From Bacteroidales bacterium (lineage in GTDB: Bacteria > Bacteroidota > Bacteroidia > Bacteroidales > F082): a DNA stretch of 24,252 bases. The notes beneath the pieces were generated by a model. It ran no database searches. It saw only the letters and a program-made list of their open reading frames with translations, and was not told the DNA's origin. This document shows positions 16,601 through 21,135 of the stretch, piece by piece (position 1 is the first letter of the stretch; each line of letters starts with the position of its first letter). The stretch is taken from NCBI GenBank assembly GCA_024689285.1, contig JAILDR010000108.1, positions 1-24,252 on the forward strand, given 5' to 3'. Made by a program: the position numbers and the translations under genes.

Positions 16601-16925
16601 GCAGCTTGTCCTTGATATCCGGGAAGAACTTGCCAATCAGTACCGAAGCCTGTTCCACCGACATTTTTTTTCTGAAGCGGATGAGATTGACTAACGGAAT
16701 AAGGAAATGATAAACACACACAAAGGCGCTGCCAGCCAAAAGGAACAGGAAAAGCACAAACCTGCCTTTGGGTGGGAACCAGGAGAAATACTCTAACCCG
16801 TTAATAAGCAGATAGAATACTATCCACAGCACAGCACCCACCAACACGCCTTGTATCAAGCGGTTAAGGTAGTACTTCCGTGTGAAGTCTTCGATTTTCC
16901 CTATCAAACCATTAATTGCAGACAT
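13626..16925 (-). CDS. DUF4175-like membrane protein with long Q/M/E-rich coiled coil
   Basis: The 1099-aa product has three N-terminal hydrophobic segments (about 23-43, 56-80 and 152-176), the first two close together. An extracytoplasmic beta-rich region follows (about 180-500). Then comes a very long charged, glutamine- and methionine-rich coiled coil (about 515-1060) with runs such as QQLSEQLKQMQQQMEKQGQQ. This matches the large DUF4175-type proteins of Bacteroidota, whose molecular function is not known; they are often found upstream of ybeY. The coiled coil probably projects from the membrane and could act as a scaffold (inference). The start at 16925 lies 22 nt after a TATTTTTG promoter box. 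Its low-complexity stretch gives long leucine-rich open frames on the other strand, which are not genes. Confidence 0.8.
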   Translation of the reverse strand: MSAINGLIGKIEDFTRKYYLNRLIQGVLVGAVLWIVFYLLINGLEYFSWFPPKGRFVLFLFLLAGSAFVCVYHFLIPLVNLIRFRKKMSVEQASVLIGKFFPDIKDKLLNTIQLSHLDSSDNALLAAAIDQRSAHLSPIRFSDAVDLRGNLKYLGAFFGLLLLLILLIVFLPSFAVQPTQRIVNYEQAYEKPLPYQVEIEQDEIETTQGKEVKFSIMVKGDRIPDAFYVKSDLGQQLMTKASTNDFNYTFKNLYNDLTFHVIGGEYTSRPIHITVHPNPSLLSYRCEVKYPSYIHRSNETLEGKTRLIVPQGTQLTFSFITRDTEKVSVTRDSLLTPLTAHDDIFDYQFVAAQSTKFEVQVENAWNNTLDPLPFSVDVLPDAYPDIRVESFDEQLSTDVYYSGLITDDYGFSKLTFNCKVKEPVEKNIVKSVAIDLKQTRSTFFYSFNMDSLGILPGQNMEVYFEVWDNDGFHGPKSKRSETFTYYKPSETALDSIADNTSEDIMERLEQKSQEADKLQDAIDKMLQDLLQKKELDWSDKEKMKELLEKQQEIQDEWNQLQQEQEKLSDFMKEHDLGNEDLLKKQEQINKLFDEVIPEEMRKMMEQIDKLLEEMPREQMQQMMQDIKKNNQSMQELLDRNLSLLEQLKMEKDLTDLANKLDKLGEELQKQNAESQNKEAGEEGDQKSAEEAKEEFDKMMDELDQLLEKNQDLQQPFNMEKDEEMEQSIEQDLDDAMQNEQTGQQQQSQQQKQNAGEKMQKMANNMMMQMQMEGMEQLAEDAHLMRILLENVVHASHEQEALMTEIGRMRTDDPSLANKIVHQKEIADNFIMVRDSLRSMAMRQPSVQNFVFDELHSIDNQTENAMKQLNNLKLSQAVRHQQTAMMSMNNLALMLAESLENMENSMESMGMPMSCSRPKPGQGQQSMQKMQQMQQQLSEQLKQMQQQMEKQGQQQQNSMSEEFARMAAEQEMLRQGMQQMLNEMKENGQMGDDGLQEIIKDMEKLEEELVNKKINRQMIERSQRIESRMLESQKAQEKREQEEKRKSNEYKGTLFDRKIDEYLYEQTLKKNQEFLRTNPIEYAPYYKDKINEYYLKKNTQ

Positions 16926-16946
16926 ACCCTAATTTAGAATAACCTG

Positions 16947-16954
16947 CAAAAATA
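16947..16954 (-). promoter_or_regulatory. Bacteroidota -7 promoter box of the DUF4175-ybeY-mnmG run
   Basis: On the minus strand this reads TATTTTTG within AATTCCCTATTTTTGCAG (16944-16961), 22 nt before the first ATG of the gene run. The block equals the proS promoter block except for the two variable bases of the TAnnTTTG box. No clear -33 TTG is seen. Confidence 0.6.
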
Positions 16955-16990
16955 GGGAATTTTGTTGAAATGGTATATTGAGAAAAGTAG

Positions 16991-16998
16991 TATTTTTG
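16991..16998 (+). promoter_or_regulatory. Possible divergent -7 promoter box
   Basis: TATTTTTG on the plus strand, with a TTG at 16965-16967 that is slightly farther upstream than usual. It points into the gene-free region holding the 22-bp array. No downstream coding sequence with a proper start is visible; an open frame running to the TAA near 17115 (ending VSEVTIAE) has only a late ATG. Confidence 0.3.
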
Positions 16999-17126
16999 CG
17001 CTGTCAACCAACACCTGTATTGAGTATTTCAAGCATCGCAATGGGGTACCTGAGCGTATGAATCAAGAAAGCCGTGACGATCTTTGTGTTAGTGAAGTCA
17101 CTATTGCAGAATAAAAACTGCATAAA

Positions 17127-17203
17127 GCCGTTTCTCTGGTAACAACATGCCGTTTCTCTATCAGCGATATGCCGTTTCTCTATCAGAGAAAAGCCGTTTC
17201 TCT
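17127..17203. repeat. Four direct repeats of GCCGTTTCTCT at an exact 22-bp period
   Basis: Identical 11-bp words GCCGTTTCTCT begin at 17127, 17149, 17171 and 17193. The intervening 11-bp spacers differ, although the second and third both start ATCAG. Around the third copy the sequence TTCTCTATCAGAGAA forms a perfect hairpin. A period of 22 bp places each copy on about the same face of the helix, as in iterons or operator arrays. The spacers are too short for a CRISPR array, and 22 is not a multiple of three, so this is not a coding repeat. Confidence 0.85.
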
Positions 17204-17469
17204 CAAAAGGCATAACAAACAGTCTCTAACTCCGCATCTCGATTGCTCCAAAAACGCATCCCTAACCCCCATTATTGCCTTTTAGGTGAATATAAAACCT
17301 TTTGTATTCTCATTCGCCCAAAGTGCTTGCTGGGCTGAAAGAGACGCGAATCAGGTTCGAGATTGGTGGCTGAGAGTAAGCAACATTCAAACAAGGGTCA
17401 CGGGTAGGAAAAACGTCAACCAAAACTCGCCGAAAAGCGCTGGATGAAGATGAGAAGAGGCTGAGACCT

Positions 17470-17524
17470 GGGTAAGACCAGGGTAAGAAGAGGCAAAGAA
17501 GAGGCAAAGAAGAGACTAAGAAGA
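17470..17524. repeat. Five 11-bp purine-rich tandem units
   Basis: Units start at 17470, 17481, 17492, 17503 and 17514. The two central ones are identical (GGCAAAGAAGA) and the others are variants such as GGGTAAGAAGA. One strand is nearly all purine from 17481 on. The unit length of 11 bp is half that of the neighbouring 22-bp array. The first unit lies in a CCTGG-GTAAGA-CCAGG hairpin. Confidence 0.8.
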
Positions 17525-17782
17525 GAGTTATCCAAAGGGCTTGAAAAACAGCAGGCAAAATAATCAGCCTAACAAACAGGAATACAGCGAGATATACGCT
17601 ACCCTATAACACCTGTCAACCCAAGGTGCTTCTACAAATTCAAAACAATGTTATTTTGCCCATAATGTATAATGGATCAATATGTTATGTAGAAAATCAA
17701 TAAAAACAGCTTCTACAGTTTGACAAGTGGTAGGCTCTAAAAATTGGTTTTTCTGTTTGCCGGCTGAGACGGAGAGCCTATT

Positions 17783-17980
17783 TTAGCCGCTTCGCCAGTT
17801 TTGTTGTTTACCGCAAAGGTTATGTGAGGTGCATGTTTCGGTTGCGATCCTCTTTTTCCGCGTCCAGCTGGCATCGATGTCCTTCTGCCGTTTCCTGTTC
17901 GGCTTGTCGTTCCACAGCCCGCCACCCTCTCCTGCCTTGATCTTCCTGTTCTCCTCGCAGGTGTTGTCGTTTTTACACCA
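17783..17980 (-). pseudogene. IS5-type transposase internal fragment
   Basis: A 65-codon open stretch without start codon. Its first about 42 residues (EENRKIKAGE, then WNDKPNRKRQKDIDASWT and KK) match the middle of IS5-group transposases, where a WxxKPxxxRQKDxDARWTKK pattern is typical. The following residues lose all similarity up to the stop, which suggests a frameshift or junction near 17850. There are no flanking inverted repeats that I can see and no N- or C-terminal parts nearby in the right order. It is a dead remnant, separate from the miniature element at 19795-20352, although both may come from similar elements. Confidence 0.6.
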
Positions 17981-18081
17981 TATATAACGTGTTATCTTGC
18001 TTTATATTGTTGATTACTCGATATTTAATTTTTAGAGGTTGACTTTTATCAATTCCATATGGCAACAATCGAAATAATGAG

Positions 18082-18089
18082 TATTTTTG
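18082..18089 (+). promoter_or_regulatory. -7 promoter box of the DUF3791/DUF3990 pair
   Basis: TATTTTTG, followed by CAAATG, 44 nt before the ATG at 18134. It lies inside the longer open frame that begins at 18059, which is the main reason to prefer the later start. No clear -33 element. Confidence 0.45.
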
Positions 18090-18133
18090 CAAATGAAATC
18101 GAAGGTTCAAGGCAGTTAAAAACTAAAACGCTC

Positions 18134-18385
18134 ATGACAACCCAACTATCAAACGACACTTATCGCAAAGTCCATTTCGCAGTGATGGCCATCGAAGCTA
18201 GCGCGAAAAAGGAAAAGATCAGCGGAAAAAGAATGCACGACAGGCTAAAACTACAAGATCTGATCCACAAACGCCTATTCAGATATTATGACCAACTTCA
18301 CACCCAAAGCCTTGAATGGGTGGTGGACGACACCATTGAGACACTTAACAATTGGGAGCAGGAAGCAAAGGAGGACAACTTATGA
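18134..18385 (+). CDS. DUF3791-like putative antitoxin
   Basis: The 83-aa product resembles the small DUF3791 proteins that precede DUF3990 genes: an N-terminal helix, a KISGKRMHDRL segment, then LIHKRLFRYYDQLHTQSLEWVVDD. It has no DNA-binding motif that I can identify. The open frame extends upstream to an ATG at 18059, but a good -7 box at 18082-18089 lies within that extension and the family is usually about 70-80 aa, so I start at 18134. Its TGA overlaps the ATG of the next gene by 4 nt, as in many toxin-antitoxin pairs. The antitoxin role is inferred from gene pairing and recalled family context, not shown by the sequence itself. Confidence 0.6.
   Translation: MTTQLSNDTYRKVHFAVMAIEASAKKEKISGKRMHDRLKLQDLIHKRLFRYYDQLHTQSLEWVVDDTIETLNNWEQEAKEDNL
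18368..18373 (+). promoter_or_regulatory. Strong Shine-Dalgarno site before the DUF3990-like gene
   Basis: AGGAGG preceded by AA, about 8 nt before the ATG at 18382. A consensus site like this is unusual in Bacteroidota, where most genes here lack one. It supports the 18382 start rather than the in-frame ATG at 18352. Confidence 0.55.
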
Positions 18386-18612
18386 TCACGTTTTACCACG
18401 GTTCGTACATGGAGGTTCAACAGCCCTTAGCAAAAGCCGGTCGACGGAACCTCGACTTCGGCCAGGGTTTTTATCTCACAAACATCAAGGAACAGGCCGA
18501 AGCTTGGGCTGCCATCATTGCAAGTCGTAAAGGAAGAAACATCAAACCCGTTGTAAGTGTTTTCCGTTTCGACGAGGAACATGCAAGATTAGACGGCGTC
18601 CGGTATATATAG
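18382..18612 (+). pseudogene. DUF3990-like putative ADP-ribosyltransferase-type toxin, truncated
   Basis: The 76-residue product begins MITFYHGSYMEVQ and continues NLDFGQGFYLT, the start of DUF3990 proteins, which I recall as members of the ADP-ribosyltransferase superfamily. His6 (YHGS) and Tyr31 (FYLT) correspond to the first two positions of the H-Y-E pattern of that fold. Family members are roughly twice this length. Here the frame ends in TAG soon after FRFDEEHARLDG, so the region expected to hold the catalytic glutamate is missing. The gene starts at 18382 inside the upstream stop codon and has its own strong ribosome-binding site. It is probably an inactivated toxin next to a still intact partner. 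Family call by motif; toxicity and truncation are inference. Confidence 0.6.
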
Positions 18613-18624
18613 AGGGCATATTCC

Positions 18625-18879
18625 TTATTTGTCACTCTCCCTTTGCCTCATCCCTCCATGCAATGCATCCCATCGCCGCATCCGCTCATAGAAAGCTTTT
18701 ATGGAGTCTTCTTTCAAGCTATCCGATTTGATTTCGGTCTGCTTTCCATTTCCCCTCTGAGAGGGGGTCAGGGGGAGTTCTTCACGGCTCCCTTGATGGC
18801 ATCCCGACAACAACAAGATGACACTAGCTATCATTGCTGATACTGGAATGAAGATTTTTGCAATTCTTTTCTTCCTCAT
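18625..18879 (-). CDS. Small putative lipoprotein
   Basis: The 84-aa product has a charged N-terminus (MRKKRIAK), a hydrophobic stretch and the lipobox LLSGC, with the cysteine at about residue 27, so it should be a lipid-anchored protein. The remaining 57 residues are polar and charged (ending WDALHGGMRQRESDK) with no recognised domain. The sequence after the cysteine (HQGSR) is similar to that of the larger lipoprotein at 20434-21069 (QEGSR), which hints at a shared origin of the leader part. A CCCCTC-TGA-GAGGGG hairpin lies within the coding region at 18752-18766. It converges with the truncated toxin gene 12 nt away. It may be a whole small lipoprotein or the 5' remnant of a longer gene. 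Confidence 0.55.
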   Translation of the reverse strand: MRKKRIAKIFIPVSAMIASVILLLSGCHQGSREELPLTPSQRGNGKQTEIKSDSLKEDSIKAFYERMRRWDALHGGMRQRESDK

Positions 18880-18969
18880 TTTTATTCATTTGTTCTGTTG
18901 TTTAATTGTTGTAAATACCTGTTGTCTAAAGTTATTTCAGTCTTTTTTTCCGTTCCCGTGGAGAATTGC

Positions 18970-18977
18970 TATCTTTG
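18970..18977 (+). promoter_or_regulatory. -7 promoter box of the candidate non-coding RNA
   Basis: TATCTTTG, a full match to TAnnTTTG, preceded by ATTGC and, about 20 nt upstream, by a T-rich run in place of a clear -33 TTG. The predicted start of transcription falls at about 18982, where the first hairpin begins. Confidence 0.6.
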
Positions 18978-18981
18978 CCAC

Positions 18982-19134
18982 GCAAAACAGGCTTGATACA
19001 CCAAGGGCATTAGACCTCGGTTCTTAAGTCTTCTTGTTTTGCTCTGGGTGCTTCAAGAGTTACGCAATCTTCCACAAAAGCAATCGCTCTTTTAGCACCT
19101 TTTTTATGTCTTGCCTCCCATTGGAGGCATTTTT
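18982..19134 (+). ncRNA. Candidate structured small RNA, about 150 nt
   Basis: A promoter box (18970-18977) is followed by about 153 nt without a credible reading frame, ending in a strong intrinsic terminator. Hairpin 1 is long: GCAAAACAGG (18982-18991) pairs with CTTGTTTTGC (19033-19042), CTTGA (18992-18996) with TTAAG (19024-19028), and ACCAAGG (19000-19006) with CCTCGGT (19015-19021) with one mismatch. Hairpin 2 pairs GGTGCT (19047-19052) and AAGAG (19055-19059) with CTCTT (19087-19091) and AGCACC (19094-19099), and is followed by six T. The terminator hairpin comes last. I do not recognise tmRNA, RNase P RNA or SRP RNA motifs. It could belong to a known Bacteroidales RNA class, including 6S-like RNA; a covariance search would decide. 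Confidence 0.55.
19112..19134 (+). terminator. Intrinsic terminator of the candidate small RNA
   Basis: TGCCTCC (19112-19118) pairs perfectly with GGAGGCA (19123-19129) around a CATT loop, followed by five T. A possible earlier stop is the AGCACC-TTTTTT end of hairpin 2 at 19094-19105. Confidence 0.75.
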
Positions 19135-19324
19135 AAATGAATTTGTTCTTCTCTTTCATGGTTGAATTAGTCTTACCTATTACCGTTGTTTACTTAACTC
19201 ATAATAATAACACTTTTTCCAAGCAACTAATTGCTTCCAACGCTTCAAAGGGAACATGGACAAAGTAAATCTATTATATTTCTCGCCACAATACCTCATT
19301 AGCAACAGCCAAGGTCTTGTGTTA

Positions 19325-19792
19325 TCATTTCAAATACAATTGATTAAATAGATTATCCAAATCTGCTACAAATTTGTCTTTGTCAAAATCCGTCACTTTT
19401 TTAGGTAGTTTTAAAGAGTGTAGGGTATTTAGTACTTCAATAGCTACCAATTTTCGCAATTCTTTATCTTCAGCAGCAAGGATTTGCTCATAATCCATCT
19501 TGATTTCTATCTCCAATGTTTTATGGATGACGATTGGGATAGAATCAAAAGCCATAGTTTCTTTATGCTCGGTGTAGCGAGGCCGACGAGGCTTGGCAAA
19601 TGCATCATAGACAGATTCTACAGCAATAAGGCCGATAAGCATTTTTTCGATGGATCCTCCATAATAATTTGGAGCTATCAAATTATTTGCTGTTTCTGAC
19701 ATATCTTTGATTGTTTGTCTTTTGGTCATGCATTTTTCCCAAGGGATGCTTGTGTCAATTATGTTTATTATTACTTCCATATCAAAATACAT
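19325..19792 (-). CDS. Immunity-like protein, possibly Imm44 family
   Basis: The 155-aa product has no signal peptide or membrane segment. It begins MYFDMEVIINIID and contains APNYYGGSIEKMLIGL, KPRRPRYTEHK, a KTLEIEIKMDYEQ segment and a C-terminal PKKVTDFDKDKFVADLDNLF. This pattern resembles the Imm44 group of immunity proteins for polymorphic toxins as I recall it, and the presence of an RHS toxin locus 2.4 kb upstream on the same strand fits; the assignment is tentative. The ATG at 19792 directly abuts the TTA target duplication of the miniature IS element. A second in-frame ATG (Met5) is the alternative start. Its likely original promoter, TAATTTTG at 20369-20376, is now on the far side of that element. 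Confidence 0.5.
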   Translation of the reverse strand: MYFDMEVIINIIDTSIPWEKCMTKRQTIKDMSETANNLIAPNYYGGSIEKMLIGLIAVESVYDAFAKPRRPRYTEHKETMAFDSIPIVIHKTLEIEIKMDYEQILAAEDKELRKLVAIEVLNTLHSLKLPKKVTDFDKDKFVADLDNLFNQLYLK

Positions 19793-19941
19793 TAAGGGGA
19801 CTTCTAATTATACTTGATTGACTTGTTTCCGGGTTGTCAGGATGCCGAAGTCCCGTTGGGGCAATCCCTTCAACCCGCTCAAAGGTATGCATTTGAGTTT
19901 TATATGACAAGCCTTTTGTTCATTTTTTTGAGGGTTTGTTC

Positions 19942-19961
19942 GTATGTATGTATGTATGTAT
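19942..19961. repeat. Tetranucleotide microsatellite (GTAT)5
   Basis: Five uninterrupted GTAT units inside the miniature IS element, between the transposase stop and the left inverted repeat. It is outside any reading frame I accept. Confidence 0.8.
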
Positions 19962-19985
19962 CAGCGAGTTGTTGTTTCTTTTCAG

Positions 19986-20261
19986 TTAGTCTTTCAGCAG
20001 GTTCAGCCTGACGATTTGCTCGTAGCGCGACATGTTGTAGGTCAGGTTGATCGGACCTATCACCGCCGTCGCCCTCGCCAAGCCTACCGTCCTGATGTAC
20101 AGCCTGTTCATCGTGTTCTCCATGAAACCGAAGATGTGCTCCACGCGGCTTCGCGTCCGCGACTTCTCTCTGTTCGCCGCCCTCTGCTTCTCCGTCAACT
20201 TGCGTTCCGTGTCTTCCTTGTCAAACAATGTAGTGTTCCCTGTCGTCTTGTACTTTCTCAT
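19986..20261 (-). pseudogene. IS5-type transposase with large in-frame internal deletion
   Basis: From the ATG at 20261 the frame reads MRKYKTTGNTTLFDKED, which looks like the N-terminus of Bacteroidota IS5-type transposases. It then passes without frameshift into KLTEKQRAANREKSRTRS and RVEHIFGFMENTMNRLYIRT, ending SRYEQIVRLN, the conserved C-terminal part of the same family. The catalytic acidic residues of the first two motifs would lie in the missing middle; the C-terminal RVEHIFGF block carries the last glutamate. About 91 residues remain of roughly 330. An upstream in-frame ATG at 20321 would add 20 residues with no similarity that I recognise. Such a protein cannot be an active transposase. 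Confidence 0.75.
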
Positions 20262-20368
20262 GGCTGATATTTTTGTCCGTTTCCTTAATAACGACACATT
20301 GCGCATTTTATTGTTTGACAATCAATGTTTTATCTATTTTTAGAAGTCCCCTTTACAAATACAGGTTG

Positions 20369-20376
20369 CAAAATTA
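20369..20376 (-). promoter_or_regulatory. -7 promoter box separated from its gene by the IS element
   Basis: TAATTTTG on the minus strand, a full TAnnTTTG match. If the 558-bp element and one TTA copy are removed, this box would lie about 15 nt before the ATG at 19792, or 27 nt before Met5 of that gene. Confidence 0.45.
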
Positions 20377-20433
20377 CAATAATTATACATCAAACTAAAC
20401 CATTCAACACCTGGTCTTTTTTCCCTGATGTTT

Positions 20434-21069
20434 TCATTCACTCCACCATCGGAGAGGTCTTGCCGGATGTTCCTCGTCCACCCTGCGGAATGTCGAACTT
20501 TGATGAAGGTCTTTTCGGCCGATGCCTTCTGTATCCGTAATGACAAGGCATTTCATCTCATACCCTTTGTTGAGGACACTGAAACTCACATAGCCGTTCA
20601 GTATGGCTTCAGGCAAGTCGCCCACCTTGTCGAAGACCGCCTTGCGGGCCTCTTCGGGAACGGTAATCAGGTATTCGCCGTAAGGATTCTCTTCCGCTTT
20701 TTTCAGTTTGTACTTCGCTCTGTCCACTATGTTCTCTCCATTGAAATCCACACTGAGCCTATTTCCGCACTCAAAACGAAGCACCATGCACCAATGTACC
20801 TTACAAGACAGGTTACCGATGGAACAATGGGTATGTAACCATTGCCAGGAACCTATCAAACTGTCAGGATGCAGCACCTCCATTTTTGGGGTTTGCTCCT
20901 TAAACTCTACATCGGGTGTTGATGTATCGATAGAAGCAGACGTGTTGGTTTCATTCTTCTTTTGTGAGGAAAACCTATTACGGCTTCCTTCTTGGCATCC
21001 CACCAGCAGCAGGGCGGCCAAAGCCGCCACTGCTACTGCAAGGATGATAGTTTTTGTGATATTTTTCAT
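20434..21069 (-). CDS. Putative lipoprotein of the RHS locus
   Basis: The 211-aa product starts MKNITKTIILAV, followed by a hydrophobic stretch and the lipobox LLLVGC (Cys about 25), so it is exported and lipid-anchored. A Ser/Thr/Asn-rich linker (about 30-60) leads to a small beta-rich domain beginning LIGSWQWLHTHCS and containing LRFECGNRLSVDF, a lipocalin-like pattern, though I cannot place it in a family. I chose the ATG at 21069 rather than the one at 21114 because it gives a clean signal sequence and has AAGGAGA about 10 nt upstream. The last 25 residues are unusually basic and proline/tryptophan-rich. It lies 66 nt downstream of the 368-aa gene on the same strand, probably in one operon. 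Confidence 0.65.
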   Translation of the reverse strand: MKNITKTIILAVAVAALAALLLVGCQEGSRNRFSSQKKNETNTSASIDTSTPDVEFKEQTPKMEVLHPDSLIGSWQWLHTHCSIGNLSCKVHWCMVLRFECGNRLSVDFNGENIVDRAKYKLKKAEENPYGEYLITVPEEARKAVFDKVGDLPEAILNGYVSFSVLNKGYEMKCLVITDTEGIGRKDLHQSSTFRRVDEEHPARPLRWWSE

Positions 21070-21135
21070 TTCTTGATTCTCCTTTTTAATCATGCAGAGT
21101 GAAAATTTGATCAATTACCATATTTCAAATACGCT

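Larger units (their letters stand above)
16999..17782. other. Gene-free stretch between the DUF4175-like gene and a transposase remnant
   Basis: No convincing coding sequence is present on either strand. The stretch contains the 22-bp-period array (17127-17203), the 11-bp-period purine array (17470-17524), and a pair of CTTCTACA words near 17628 and 17710 with TGTAGAA between them. The open frame on the minus strand across the purine array is a by-product of its pyrimidine-rich complement. Most of the rest is AT-rich DNA without recognised features. Confidence 0.5.
19795..20352 (-). mobile_element. Miniature, internally deleted IS5-type element (558 bp)
   Basis: The ends are perfect 13-bp inverted repeats: AGGGGACTTCTAA at 19795-19807 and its complement TTAGAAGTCCCCT at 20340-20352. 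Directly outside both ends is TTA (19792-19794 and 20353-20355), a 3-bp duplication of the TNA type known from the IS1031 group of the IS5 family. The interior codes for a transposase with only its two ends left. At 558 bp it is about half the length of a full element. With intact ends it might still be moved by a related transposase (inference). Confidence 0.8.

Noticed and set aside
17127..17203. CRISPR array
   Set aside because: The repeat word is 11 bp and the spacers are 11 bp, far shorter than CRISPR units, and no cas genes are nearby.
17310..17558. 82-codon minus-strand frame with a hydrophobic start
   Set aside because: The Leu/Ser-rich sequence comes from the complement of the purine repeat array. 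There is no promoter box and no similarity.
17737..17925. 62-codon minus-strand frame beginning MAGCGTTSRTGNG
   Set aside because: The overlapping frame at 17783-17980 carries the transposase-like residues, so this one is a shadow of it, at least over its first half.
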